A DNA stretch of 17,583 nucleotides from Spirochaetota bacterium (lineage in GTDB: Bacteria; Spirochaetota; B62-G9; DRHN01), in contig JAGLSF010000010.1 in NCBI GenBank assembly GCA_023136305.1, positions 1 to 17,583 of the forward strand, read 5' to 3'. Below, in pieces: positions 1 to 7,657 of this stretch (the stretch's first letter is position 1; every line of letters starts with the position of its first letter). Made by a program: the position numbers and the translations under genes. The notes under the pieces are model-generated. The model searched no databases. It was not told the DNA's origin and was given only the letters and a program-made list of their open reading frames with translations.

Positions 1-1
1 C

Positions 2-772
2 ATACAGTTCGCCGTAAAACAAGACCAGGTCTATATCCTCGAGGTTAACCCGCGGGCTTCCCGAACCGTCCCCTTTGTCGCAAAGGCCACGTCGGTGCCT
101 CTTGCCCGGATCGCCACTGCGGTCATGATGGGCATCACGTTGGAGGATCTCGGTTTGACCGAAGACCTGGAGGTGCAGTATGTATCGGTGAAGGTGCCCG
201 TCATGCCCTTCAATCGTTTTCCCGATGCGGACCCTCTGCTCGGACCCGAGATGCGTTCAACAGGTGAGGTCATGGGTATAGGCGCCTCCTTCGGTGAGGC
301 CTTCTACAAGGCGGAGCTCGCTGCCGATATGCCGCTCCCGCAGAAGGGTACTGTATTCATAAGCGTACATGACAATGACAAATCCACCATCCTGCCCGTG
401 GCCAGGGGGCTGAGCGAGCTTGGTCTCAAGCTTGCCGCAACGCAGGGTACCGCTTCCTTTTTGTGGGACAATGGGGTCTGGGCCGATGTGATACAGAAGC
501 TTTACGAGGGACATCCCAACGTACTCGATTATCTTGAGAATACAAAGGTTGACCTGCTCATCAATACACCCTTCGGAAAGGATTCACAGAAAGACGATTA
601 CAAGATACGGCAGGGCGCAATCATACACAACGTTCCCTATACCACTACGACCTCGGCGGCTCAGGCAGCGGTTGAGGGGATCACTGCAAAAGTGAGCGGC
701 CACATCTTTGTGCGGCATCTGCAGGAGAACCCCGTTACCGTTCACCTGACACCCCTCAAGAAGAAGAAGTGA
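2..772 (+). CDS. carB: Carbamoyl-phosphate synthase large subunit, C-terminal part (5' end outside window)
   Basis: This is the C-terminal 256 codons of the large chain of carbamoyl-phosphate synthase, which makes carbamoyl phosphate for pyrimidine and arginine synthesis in the cytoplasm. The reading frame is open from base 2. It starts inside the second ATP-grasp domain (VYILEVNPRASRTVPFVAKA, the metal/ATP-binding Asn-Pro-Arg-Ala-Ser segment) and continues through the VMPFNRFPDADPLLGPEMRS stretch typical of CarB. The C-terminal allosteric MGS-like domain follows, with ATQGTASFL, DLLINTPFGK and an IRQGAIIHNVPYTTT segment. It ends with four lysines and TGA. No lesion is visible. It converges on the NTPase gene 30 bases downstream, with no obvious terminator between them. 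Its presence fits the pyrB and pyrDK genes further right. Family assignment is very secure. Confidence 0.96.
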   Translation: MQFAVKQDQVYILEVNPRASRTVPFVAKATSVPLARIATAVMMGITLEDLGLTEDLEVQYVSVKVPVMPFNRFPDADPLLGPEMRSTGEVMGIGASFGEAFYKAELAADMPLPQKGTVFISVHDNDKSTILPVARGLSELGLKLAATQGTASFLWDNGVWADVIQKLYEGHPNVLDYLENTKVDLLINTPFGKDSQKDDYKIRQGAIIHNVPYTTTTSAAQAAVEGITAKVSGHIFVRHLQENPVTVHLTPLKKKK

Positions 773-802
773 CAGTACATTGTGGGGAAAGGAAGCAAAT
801 AT

Positions 803-1327
803 CTACCGAACCTGAAGGATTTCGTCAAGCCTGTCCGCCGCCTTCCCGAACACCTCCTCCCTTGTCGATAGGGTGATGGTAAAAAGTGAAACATCTTCTC
901 GCTCCCTGAGGAAATCGAGGAATGGGTTTGTTTCACTCTTCAGTGCGGCAATCACAGGAGTTTCATGGGCAAGCGCTTTTCGAATTGCCTCTTTAAACCC
1001 CTCGCAGGAGGCCTCGAAACGTCCCAGCTCATCGAACACCATGAGCTCTGAGCGCTCCATAGCATGTTCTATTGACCGGACGCCAAGCTCTTCGAAAACC
1101 TGCTGCCTGATGATCTGGTCATCCTCGCGGTAGAGTATCTCAGTGGGGCCATGTTCCATGAGTTCGAAATTGTCCCAGGCCCTGAACCGAACGGTGTGGT
1201 CAGCACTCTTCCAGCTGAAGAATCCCGCCAGTCGCATGCTGTTGCCGAAGCGTTCGATGATTCTGCGTATAAGGTATGTTTTGCCGGTGTAACGATCACC
1301 CTGAACGATTATATTGTTCGAGTGCAT
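803..1327 (-). CDS. P-loop NTPase, THEP1/DUF2478-like, in a molybdenum gene context
   Basis: A cytoplasmic nucleoside-triphosphatase-like protein of about 174 residues. A Walker A motif (GDRYTGKT) lies close to the N-terminus and a Walker B motif (LMVFDELGRFE) in the middle. The acidic-Glu-Leu-Gly-x-x-Glu form is typical of THEP1-like NTPases. The same frame is open back to a TTG at 1360, but that base coincides with the expected transcription start of the promoter at 1368-1396. The ATG at 1327 (or 1336), following AGGAG, is therefore preferred. It is divergent from the ABC uptake operon and shares its 5' region. THEP1-like/DUF2478 proteins have been found near molybdenum genes, so a role in Mo uptake or cofactor handling is plausible but inferred. 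The substrate is unknown. Confidence 0.72.
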   Translation of the reverse strand: MHSNNIIVQGDRYTGKTYLIRRIIERFGNSMRLAGFFSWKSADHTVRFRAWDNFELMEHGPTEILYREDDQIIRQQVFEELGVRSIEHAMERSELMVFDELGRFEASCEGFKEAIRKALAHETPVIAALKSETNPFLDFLREREDVSLFTITLSTREEVFGKAADRLDEILQVR

Positions 1328-1367
1328 CCCTGACATGGCTCCTGCTGTGAAGGTAGACAACTTCTCC

Positions 1368-1396
1368 AGTATATTCTATGTAGCTTGTGAGGTAAA
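1368..1396 (-). promoter_or_regulatory. Predicted sigma-70 promoter of the NTPase gene
   Basis: On the minus strand TTTACC (1396-1391), a 17-base spacer and TATACT (1373-1368) form a good promoter. Transcription would start near 1361, just upstream of the chosen start codon, which argues against the TTG at 1360 as the start. Confidence 0.5.
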
Positions 1397-1528
1397 TGAG
1401 TATCGGTTCATGGTTCATCTACTTATGAGATAAATGGGGGAATGACCCGCGACTCAAACAGGGTGTAAGCTCATGTTCGGTATGGAAAATTCGATTCTAA
1501 TATTCGAGGAAATCTCCGTGTATTTACC

Positions 1529-1558
1529 TTGACGCATGTAAAGCAGTGAGGATATTGT
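1529..1558 (+). promoter_or_regulatory. Predicted promoter of the ABC uptake operon
   Basis: TTGACG (1529-1534), an 18-base spacer and TATTGT (1553-1558) lie 29 bases before the binding-protein ATG. The region between the two divergent promoters (1397-1528) holds an ATTCGA direct repeat (about 1489-1507), but no recognisable molybdate-repressor (ModE) palindrome or molybdenum-cofactor riboswitch. Confidence 0.45.
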
Positions 1559-1587
1559 GAGTACACATAGAGAAAAAGGGTGCATAC

Positions 1588-2571
1588 ATGAAGAATATAC
1601 GGAGAGTGTACAGGGTTATGGTCCTTGTACTTTTCCTGCTGCCAGGCATGGTAAGCTCTCTGTGCGGTATGGAAGTTACCGATGCCCTTGGCAGAGAGGT
1701 CTCCTTTGAGCGCACACCGCAGCGCATCGTTGTGGCAGGAAGGGGTCTGCTCATGGTTGCCGATGCGCTGTACCTCTTCCCCGAGGCTCCCTCGCGGGTG
1801 ATCGCCTTTGAGAAGATCACCCTGGGAAAGGAGAACTTCCTCTCAGTGGTGGACCCCTCTTATGAGACAAAAACCGTGCTTCCTATTGATGTGGGGGCTG
1901 AGCGGATAGCGTCCCTCCGGCCCGACGTGGTACTGATGAAGAGCTATATGCAGAGGAAGCTCGGCAGCAGCCTCGAATTACTCGGCATACCGGTCCTGTA
2001 CCTGGATTTCGAGACCCCCGATCAGTACGAGCGTGATATCAGAGCCCTGGGCCACCTTCTGGAAAACGATGAGAGATCGGAGGAGATCATCGCCTTTTAC
2101 CGCGGCCGTGTCCGGCGAGTTGAGGAACGGGGTAAAAGCATTGCGGAGCAGGAAAGACCCCGTGTCCTCTTCCTCTACTACAGTGAACGGGGTGGGAGCA
2201 GGGCCTTCAACATACCGCCTGCCGACTGGATGCAGACTATTCTGGTGGAAATTGGGGGGGGAATTCCGGTCTGGAAGGACATAAAGACAGGTCAGGGGTG
2301 GACTAGGGTGAGCTTTGAGCAGATCGCGGCCTGGGATGTGGATCACATCTTCGTTACCTCATACTTCACCGATATCGACGAGGTCAAGGACAGGCTTCTC
2401 GCGGACACGCTCTGGACTTCTCTCCGTGCTGTTCGTGAGGATCGGATTCATGCATTCCCCACCGACTACTACAACTGGGACCTGCCCGATCCGCGGTGGA
2501 TACTGGGGCTGACCTGGCTCGCCTCCAGGCTGTACCCTGAGAAGTTCAGTGATGTGGACATGATTTCGTAG
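1588..2571 (+). CDS. ABC transporter periplasmic substrate-binding protein (BtuF/FepB class), cut by an in-frame TAG
   Basis: A 327-residue binding protein of the cluster that serves FecCD-type permeases. It has a signal peptide (MKNIRR, then a hydrophobic run to about residue 25). The mature start MEVTDALGREVSFERTPQRI is diagnostic of the family, and an IASLRPDVVLM segment follows. It would capture a metal complex in the periplasm. The adjoining mocA and xdhC genes suggest molybdate or tungstate, as in MolABC-type systems, but iron or cobalamin cannot be excluded. The stop is a TAG at 2569-2571. The same frame then reads TRTFFREMYFLDDDSYNRYI and ends with TGA at 2659-2661, 17 bases before the permease ATG. 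This matches the C-terminal helix of the family, so the original gene was probably 1588-2661 and the TAG (one base from GAG) is a nonsense change. Confidence 0.88.
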   Translation: MKNIRRVYRVMVLVLFLLPGMVSSLCGMEVTDALGREVSFERTPQRIVVAGRGLLMVADALYLFPEAPSRVIAFEKITLGKENFLSVVDPSYETKTVLPIDVGAERIASLRPDVVLMKSYMQRKLGSSLELLGIPVLYLDFETPDQYERDIRALGHLLENDERSEEIIAFYRGRVRRVEERGKSIAEQERPRVLFLYYSERGGSRAFNIPPADWMQTILVEIGGGIPVWKDIKTGQGWTRVSFEQIAAWDVDHIFVTSYFTDIDEVKDRLLADTLWTSLRAVREDRIHAFPTDYYNWDLPDPRWILGLTWLASRLYPEKFSDVDMIS

Positions 2572-2678
2572 ACGCGGACCTTCTTCAGGGAGATGTACTT
2601 CCTCGATGATGATAGCTATAATCGGTACATCCAGGTCATGCTCGGTGGTGACCTCCCCTGACGAGAAAGGGATCTCCC

Positions 2679-3464
2679 ATGCTCCGGTATTCCGGCAGGA
2701 CGCCTGCGGCTTCGGGTCAAATATTGGTCCTCATAATACTGGGTCTCGTGGCGGTGTGCGTGCTCTCCCTGTTTCTCGGACGGTATCCCTCTGCTGGATT
2801 TGTCTCTCCTTTTGCGTTTACTGAGGACACACTTGCACGTAATATCATAGTGAACCTTCGAATGCCCCGGATCCTGGTTTCACTTCTGCTCGGCATGTCC
2901 CTGGGAGCGGCGGGGCAGGTGTTTCAGATGCTCTTTGCAAATCCCCTGGTGGAACCCGGATTTCTGGGGGTCTCTCAGGGCGCGGCATTCGGTGCGGGTC
3001 TTGCAGTGCTCTACCTGGGCAACGCAGCCTGGGTGGTGCAGGCTATGGCTGCGGTGTGTGCCTTTTGCGGTCTTCTGTTCACCTATGTACTTGCGCATCG
3101 TATACGCTTCGGGGGCTGGATACTCCGTCTCATACTGGCAGGTATATCCGTATCTGCACTGTTCACGGCTGGGGTCGGTGTGCTCAAATATGTCGCCGAT
3201 CCCCTGCACGAGCTGCCAGAACTCACCTTTTGGCTGCTCGGTGGTCTGTGGAACGTTACCTGGCTGCATTTCTACAGCATACTTCCCGTTGTCATACCCT
3301 CACTGGCTATCCTCTGCAGCCTGCGCTGGCGGCTCAACATTCTCACCCTGAGCGATGAGGTCGTCCACTCCCTTGGTGTGTCGCCCGGACGGGAGCGGGC
3401 GGTGCTGCTCGGCGCCGCTTTTTTCCTGCTGCTCATGAGCATGCGGAAGAGGATACGTATATAG
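2679..3464 (+). CDS. FecCD/BtuC-type ABC permease, apparently missing an internal C-terminal block
   Basis: An inner-membrane permease that would move the bound metal complex. The first membrane helix is at about residues 15-34. The family motifs NLRMPRILVSLLLGMSLGAAG and NPLVEPGFLGVSQGAAFGAG follow, then further helices and a LSDEVVHSLGVSPGRERAVL segment. FecCD permeases are normally about 320-350 residues; this one has 261. At about residue 245 (DNA 3411-3420) the frame jumps from the normal LLGAA directly into FFLLLMSMRKRIRI, which resembles the usual extreme C-terminus (GAPFFLxLLRRR). The last helices, including the GFVGLIVPH region that contacts the ATPase, are absent. A loss of roughly 75-80 codons is inferred. 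A functional permease is unlikely unless the sequence is misassembled. Confidence 0.85.
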   Translation: MLRYSGRTPAASGQILVLIILGLVAVCVLSLFLGRYPSAGFVSPFAFTEDTLARNIIVNLRMPRILVSLLLGMSLGAAGQVFQMLFANPLVEPGFLGVSQGAAFGAGLAVLYLGNAAWVVQAMAAVCAFCGLLFTYVLAHRIRFGGWILRLILAGISVSALFTAGVGVLKYVADPLHELPELTFWLLGGLWNVTWLHFYSILPVVIPSLAILCSLRWRLNILTLSDEVVHSLGVSPGRERAVLLGAAFFLLLMSMRKRIRI

Positions 3465-3517
3465 GAAGGATGCACATGTCATGAAAATCCCACAGGTTTC
3501 TGGAGGATAATTCTTCA

Positions 3518-4288
3518 ATGAAAAAGCCTCTCATGGCCCTTCAAGAGTTGAGCTTCAGATACGGGACGCATGGAGCGCCTGTGCTCCGGAACCTATCGTT
3601 TGACCTGGAGCAGGGTCAGGTGACCGCTGTATTGGGGCCCAACGGCGTGGGCAAGACCACACTCCTCTATCTCATGCTGGGTTGGCTTCACCCTGATCAG
3701 GGAAAGCTTATGCTTGACGGCAGGCCGCTCGGGGAATACAGTCAGCGGGAACGGGGGCAGTGGATGAGCCTGGTACCGCAGCGGGAGCACATTCCCTTCG
3801 AATACTCCATGCTCGAGTATGTGCTTCTGGGCAGGGTCCCCTATTTGAGGCCGCTCGAGTCGCCAGGCGAGAAGGACATTCTCATCGCGTCACACGCCCT
3901 CGTGAGTGTGGGCCTCGATCCCGGTGACAGGAGACCCATCACCAGGTTCAGCGGCGGCGAGCGTCAGCTCCTCATGATTGCGCGGGCCCTGGCCCAGCAG
4001 CCACGCATTATCCTGCTCGATGAGCCCACTTCCCATCTTGACTTGCGCAACAAAAGGATGCTAGTAGATATAGTGAGAGATCAGGCGGCGGAGGGAGTCA
4101 CCCTGCTGTTCACAACCCATGAGCCGGAGGTGGCATCCGCATGTGCCAACAGGGTTGTGCTCATGCGTGATGGGAGCATTCTCAGCTCCGGTACAGTTGA
4201 TGAGGTGATGCAGGAAAACCTCCTCAGCGCCACCTATGGTTCTGATATAACAGTTTCTGAGGTACGCGGCAAGCGGGTGACGCTGTAG
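3518..4288 (+). CDS. ABC transporter ATP-binding protein of the metal uptake system
   Basis: A complete ATPase of 256 residues that energises the permease at the cytoplasmic face. Walker A GPNGVGKTT is at 40-48, Q-loop Gln88, signature SGGERQ at 145-150, Walker B IILLDE at 164-169 and H-loop His201. It belongs to the BtuD/FepC branch that works with FecCD permeases. GGAGGA lies 10 bases before the ATG. It starts 53 bases after the shortened permease and is followed by the mocA-like gene, so the operon joins uptake to cofactor maturation. Molybdate or tungstate specificity is inferred from neighbours only. No lesion is seen. Confidence 0.93.
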   Translation: MKKPLMALQELSFRYGTHGAPVLRNLSFDLEQGQVTAVLGPNGVGKTTLLYLMLGWLHPDQGKLMLDGRPLGEYSQRERGQWMSLVPQREHIPFEYSMLEYVLLGRVPYLRPLESPGEKDILIASHALVSVGLDPGDRRPITRFSGGERQLLMIARALAQQPRIILLDEPTSHLDLRNKRMLVDIVRDQAAEGVTLLFTTHEPEVASACANRVVLMRDGSILSSGTVDEVMQENLLSATYGSDITVSEVRGKRVTL

Positions 4289-4350
4289 TTCTGAGAGGGA
4301 TTTATCCAGGGTTTTAAGTAAAACATCTTACAATGGAGGAGGGGAGCGGG

Positions 4351-4941
4351 TTGCTGTCTGCCGTTGTGCTTGCAGCAGGCGAGGCGAGGAGGATGGGCCC
4401 ATACCTCAAACCACTGCTGCCCCTGCAGGGCGTCACCTTTCTTGAAGGGATCGTGCATACCATGATACGGTCAGGTGCCGATGAATTCCTGGTCGTGGTC
4501 GGATACGAGCATGAACTCATAACAGCCGCTGTGCAGCTTCCTGAAGCGCGATTTGTGGTCAATGACGTCTGGAGAAGCGGACAGCTCAGCTCACTGCAAA
4601 CTGCGGTGAGAGCCCTGTCGCCCCATAGTGAGGGAATGCTCTTCACGCCCGTGGACCACCCCCTGGTGAGCCTCTCTACCTACAGGGTGCTGATCGAGCG
4701 GTGGATGGAGGACCGGGACAGCATCGTGATCCCCCGTTATGAGGGACGAAAAGGGCATCCTGCCATATTCCCTGCACGGCTGTATGGGGCACTGTTGCAC
4801 GATGAACTGCAGGGCGGCGCGCGCGACCTGATTTACCGGGAAATGGAGTCCGTGTTGTTCGTTCCCGTTCAGGACCCCGGTGTGGTCCATGATATAGATA
4901 CACCGGATGACTACAGGAGACTCATAGGAGAGCTGCCATGA
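4351..4941 (+). CDS. mocA: MocA-like molybdenum cofactor nucleotidyltransferase
   Basis: A 196-residue nucleotidyltransferase of the MobA/MocA fold, expected to transfer a nucleotide (CMP in MocA) to molybdopterin for hydroxylase-type enzymes. Near the N-terminus it has the dinucleotide-binding loop LAAGEARRMG. NDVWRSGQLSSLQTAV follows, then the metal-binding Asp in FTPVDHPLV, then GRKGHPAIF, and DIDTPDDYRR near the end, all typical of MocA. An ATG at 4333 is in frame, but it has no ribosome site upstream. A strong GGAGGAGGGGAG (4335-4346) lies just before the TTG at 4351, which also gives the normal family N-terminus. The stop overlaps the xdhC ATG (ATGA), so the two are translationally coupled. 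Confidence 0.88.
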   Translation: MLSAVVLAAGEARRMGPYLKPLLPLQGVTFLEGIVHTMIRSGADEFLVVVGYEHELITAAVQLPEARFVVNDVWRSGQLSSLQTAVRALSPHSEGMLFTPVDHPLVSLSTYRVLIERWMEDRDSIVIPRYEGRKGHPAIFPARLYGALLHDELQGGARDLIYREMESVLFVPVQDPGVVHDIDTPDDYRRLIGELP

Positions 4942-5762
4942 TATCAGAAAACAGTAATGATCTCTTCTCCCGTATAGCAGATCTGAAGAAAAGCGGTGCA
5001 CCCTTTGCCCTTGCCACTGTTGTGTATGCCGAGGACTCCACGCCGCGGAGCACGGGCGCGCGGATGATCGTGCATCCCGATGAGACCACGGAAGGAACGG
5101 TGGGCGGCGGTGCGCTTGAAAAGAAGGTGACCGAGGATGCCCTGCGGCTCCTGCGTGAGGGAGGAAGTGAGTCCATTGAATACGATCTGGGTAAGGGCCA
5201 GGAGGGTGTTCCAACGGGTATGATATGCGGAGGTCGCGTGCAGGTGCTCATCGAATCCTTTCAGATCGATATGAAGCTCTTCATATTCGGCGCCGGGCAT
5301 GTTGGAAAGAAGCTCGCCGAACTGGCCCGTGTGGTGGGTATTGCATACTGGGTTATTGACAACAGGGAGGCCTACGCCAGGGAGGAATTCTTTCCCGGCG
5401 CAGCAGGAGTGGAACATGCCGAGTTCGAAGAGAGCTTTTCGAAGCTTCCCATCGATGAGAAGAGCTACCTTGTCATCGTAACCTATGGTCATCGGTTCGA
5501 CGGGAACTGCCTTGAAGGGGCATTGAAAACCAATGCTCGATACATCGGCATGATTGGCAGCAGGAGAAAGGTTGAAACCCTTCTCGATTCTCTCGTACAG
5601 AAGGGCGTGAATGTAGAGGATGACCGCATCTATTCGCCCGTGGGTCTCGAGCTGGGAGACAGCTCGCCCGAGGAGATCGGTATAAGCATACTTGCGGAGA
5701 TACTGAAACTCAAGTCAGGCGGGAGCGGCGAGCACATGCGTACAACGCTGAAGAAGGGTTAA
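4938..5762 (+). CDS. xdhC: XdhC/CoxF-family molybdenum hydroxylase maturation factor
   Basis: A 274-residue protein of the XdhC family, which binds molybdenum cofactor, promotes its sulfuration and delivers it to xanthine-dehydrogenase-type enzymes. The N-terminal XdhC/CoxI domain has STPRSTGARMIV and a conserved Cys97 in TGMICGG. A C-terminal Rossmann domain follows, with FGAGHVGK (117-124), VIDNRE, VTYGHRFD and YIGMIGSRRKV, and ends with a PVGLELGDSSPEEIGISILAEI segment typical of the family. AGGAG lies 7 bases before the ATG, which overlaps the mocA stop. The likely client is the hydroxylase encoded at 12019-14683. The gene is complete. Confidence 0.92.
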   Translation: MISENSNDLFSRIADLKKSGAPFALATVVYAEDSTPRSTGARMIVHPDETTEGTVGGGALEKKVTEDALRLLREGGSESIEYDLGKGQEGVPTGMICGGRVQVLIESFQIDMKLFIFGAGHVGKKLAELARVVGIAYWVIDNREAYAREEFFPGAAGVEHAEFEESFSKLPIDEKSYLVIVTYGHRFDGNCLEGALKTNARYIGMIGSRRKVETLLDSLVQKGVNVEDDRIYSPVGLELGDSSPEEIGISILAEILKLKSGGSGEHMRTTLKKG

Positions 5763-5837
5763 TGAATGTAAACCTGAAGAAGGGGAGGAACACCCCGTAT
5801 GGCATAATCCTTCATGGTTGAGAGTGTCAGTGGAGGG

Positions 5838-6035
5838 TCAGCCGCCTGCTGCAATACGGTGTACGTCCAGTGTTGCCCCATCAGGAACAGGAGAGCTGTC
5901 CCAATCGTCTTTTCTCACTTTCCGGCCATTGACGGAAACGAATATCCCCGGTATGTCGTACCCGATTTCCTGCAGAACCCGTCGTACCGTGAGCTTTTCG
6001 TGCCACGGTATGGACTGCCCTTTGGCTCGTACCAA
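5838..6035 (-). CDS. ThiS/MoaD-like sulfur carrier protein with GG tail
   Basis: A 65-residue ubiquitin-fold sulfur carrier. It shows the ThiS-type layout: LTVRRVLQEIG, then GIFVSVNGRKVRK, DGATLDVHR and a C-terminal IAAGG ending in the Gly-Gly that is adenylated and thiocarboxylated by a ThiF/MoeB-type enzyme. The frame is open to a TTG at 6086, but that base is part of the -35 box of a promoter at 6058-6086. A TTG at 6035 lies six bases after AGGAGG and gives exactly ThiS length. Position between xdhC and a hydantoinase gene suggests sulfur delivery in molybdenum cofactor work rather than thiamin synthesis, but no partner enzyme is in view. MoaD, ThiS or a dedicated carrier are all possible. 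Confidence 0.75.
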   Translation of the reverse strand: MVRAKGQSIPWHEKLTVRRVLQEIGYDIPGIFVSVNGRKVRKDDWDSSPVPDGATLDVHRIAAGG

Positions 6036-6057
6036 TGCGCACCTCCTCATCCCCATT

Positions 6058-6086
6058 ACAATAGATACTATACGTCCATCCGTCAA
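6058..6086 (-). promoter_or_regulatory. Predicted promoter of the sulfur carrier gene
   Basis: TTGACG (6086-6081), a 17-base spacer and TATTGT (6063-6058) on the minus strand. The start would fall near 6051, leaving a 16-base leader that holds the AGGAGG site. The hexamers are the same as in the ABC operon promoter (TTGACG and TATTGT). Confidence 0.5.
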
Positions 6087-6096
6087 TGTGAATCAG

Positions 6097-6118
6097 TGAT
6101 GCATCAATAAATGATGCA
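6097..6118. promoter_or_regulatory. Repeat/hairpin motif in a divergent control region
   Basis: TGATGCA occurs twice in direct orientation (6097-6103 and 6112-6118). TGCATCA (6100-6106) and TGATGCA (6112-6118) also form an inverted repeat around a 5-base centre. The motif sits upstream of both divergent promoters, where a regulator serving both genes could bind. No regulator is identified. Confidence 0.35.
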
Positions 6119-6180
6119 CCTTTCTCTGTGAGAAAAAAGGTTAGGGTGAGGAAAGACATGCAAATAGAAGAGGCATACCG

Positions 6181-6186
6181 TATAAT
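6181..6186 (+). promoter_or_regulatory. Predicted -10 box of the dihydropyrimidinase gene
   Basis: A perfect TATAAT lies 34 bases before the ATG. At 17-base spacing the -35 position (6158-6163) reads ATGCAA, a poor match, which suggests activator dependence. The ribosome site AAGGGGG precedes the ATG at 6221. Confidence 0.4.
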
Positions 6187-6220
6187 CGTACCATTCAGCA
6201 TCATGTAAGGGGGAATACAG

Positions 6221-7567
6221 ATGCAGTATGATGTGGTGATTCATGGCGGCCTCATTGTGTACCCGGAAAAGACCATACGCGCCGAGATAGGGATACAAGG
6301 CACGGTCATCGACAGGGTCTCCTCTGACACTTCATTGAAGGGAAAGAGGGAGATAGACGCTGAGGGCTGCTACGTGCTTCCAGGTATCATTGACCCTCAC
6401 ACCCATCCGGTCTACCTGGACGACCTGGACGGCCTTGCCAGAACCGCGGTCTGCGGGGGAGTAACCACGGTGATTCACTATGCCTACGCCAAACCCGGTC
6501 AGAGCCTCGTGCAAATCATTCAGGAGTGGATACAGGACGGCATGCGGGTATCCTGCATAGACTTTGCGCTTCACGGTGGGCTCTTCGAAACCAGTAAACA
6601 GGCAGATGAGATCCCAGAGGCATTCGGGCTCGGTGTGACATCCTTCAAGGTATTCATGGCTTACGCAAAGCTCGGCTGGATGACCGATGACTACGCCATG
6701 GCAAAGTGTATGGACATCGTGGGCAGGCAGGGAGGCATGGTGGCAGTTCATGCGGAGACAGGTCTTGCCATCGACTATATCATGGACCGCATGCTCGAGG
6801 AGAAGGCCGATTTCGCAGAGCGTTTTCTAGAGACGAGCCCGGATATCGCCGAAGCGGAGGGCGTGTTCAGGGCAGTGTATATCGGCAGGCTCATGCACTG
6901 CCCGGTGTACATCCCTCACATCTCCTCAGCGGAAGGGCTTGCGGTTATGCGCTTCCTGAAAGACCGAGGCATTCACGTGTATGCTGAGACCTGCCCACAG
7001 TACCTGGGACTGACCTGGGATGCGCTGAAGAACCGGGGACCGCTCGGCAAGGTGGGGCCGTCGATCAAAACCGAGGACGACCGGTTTGCCCTGTGGCAGG
7101 CAGTGCGGGAGGGGTTGATCGATACGATCGGAAGCGATCACGCTCCCAAGGACAAGAAGGCTACGGATAACTTTTTTGAGGCCCCCTACGGCTCACCTGA
7201 GGTGGAGACCATGCTTCCCGTGGTGTGGCACTATGGAGTGAATGGTGGATACATCACACCGAACGAAATCGCCGCGCTGATGAGCGAAAATACAGCTCGG
7301 ATCATGGGGATTTGGCCGCAAAAGGGGAGGCTGGATCCGGGTGCGGATGCTGACATGGTCATATTTGACCCTTCGTGCTCATGGACTGTTACTTCAGGGA
7401 ATCAGCATACAAACGCAACCTATTCCCTCTTCGAGGGGACGGAACTCCTGGGCCGCGTCAGCATGGTGATTTCGAGGGGAGAACTGGTCGTTGAAGGCGA
7501 TGAGTATCTTGGCATCGAAGGCAGGGGACAATTCCTTTCCACCCGTGCAGGACACTGGCAGGGATAG
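6221..7567 (+). CDS. Dihydropyrimidinase/hydantoinase-type cyclic amidohydrolase
   Basis: A 448-residue cytoplasmic amidohydrolase that would open a cyclic amide such as dihydropyrimidine, hydantoin or allantoin. All dinuclear-metal ligands can be seen: His60 and His62 (DPHTH), the carboxylated Lys143 in VTSFKVFMAY, His177 (AVHAE), His233 (YIPHISS) and Asp306 (IGSDHAP). The Lys context is that of dihydropyrimidinases rather than class I dihydroorotase. The segment YGSPEVETMLPVVWHYGV resembles both branches, so the exact substrate is open. The gene is complete. It sits among molybdenum hydroxylase maturation genes, as hyuA does in the E. coli xdhD/ssnA/ygeW purine-breakdown cluster, so a role in purine or pyrimidine breakdown is plausible by analogy. 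Confidence 0.88.
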   Translation: MQYDVVIHGGLIVYPEKTIRAEIGIQGTVIDRVSSDTSLKGKREIDAEGCYVLPGIIDPHTHPVYLDDLDGLARTAVCGGVTTVIHYAYAKPGQSLVQIIQEWIQDGMRVSCIDFALHGGLFETSKQADEIPEAFGLGVTSFKVFMAYAKLGWMTDDYAMAKCMDIVGRQGGMVAVHAETGLAIDYIMDRMLEEKADFAERFLETSPDIAEAEGVFRAVYIGRLMHCPVYIPHISSAEGLAVMRFLKDRGIHVYAETCPQYLGLTWDALKNRGPLGKVGPSIKTEDDRFALWQAVREGLIDTIGSDHAPKDKKATDNFFEAPYGSPEVETMLPVVWHYGVNGGYITPNEIAALMSENTARIMGIWPQKGRLDPGADADMVIFDPSCSWTVTSGNQHTNATYSLFEGTELLGRVSMVISRGELVVEGDEYLGIEGRGQFLSTRAGHWQG

Positions 7568-7622
7568 GTGTACCTTGCGAGCGTGTATGCAGCGGTTCTG
7601 ATGCGCTTAAAGGTGAATTTTA

Positions 7623-7651
7623 TTGCGGAAGATGTAAATATTGTTTATAAA
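7623..7651 (+). promoter_or_regulatory. Predicted promoter of the aminotransferase gene
   Basis: TTGCGG (7623-7628), a 17-base spacer and TATAAA (7646-7651). Transcription would begin near 7658, 123 bases before the ATG, so the aminotransferase has its own promoter downstream of the amidohydrolase gene. Confidence 0.5.
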
Positions 7652-7657
7652 CAGCCA

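Noticed and set aside
1397..1528. ModE site or molybdenum-cofactor riboswitch upstream of the ABC operon
   Set aside because: No match to the ModE palindrome and no convincing Moco-type stem set could be found by eye.
2569..2571. UAG read as pyrrolysine in the binding protein
   Set aside because: TAG ends several other genes here normally (NTPase, permease, ATPase, MocA-neighbour ATPase, amidohydrolase, hydroxylase large subunit), and binding proteins have no known need for pyrrolysine.
6221..7567. Dihydroorotase (pyrC) as the identity of the amidohydrolase
   Set aside because: The metal-bridging lysine lies in the FKVFMAY context of dihydropyrimidinases; the C-terminal ETMLP similarity alone is not enough.
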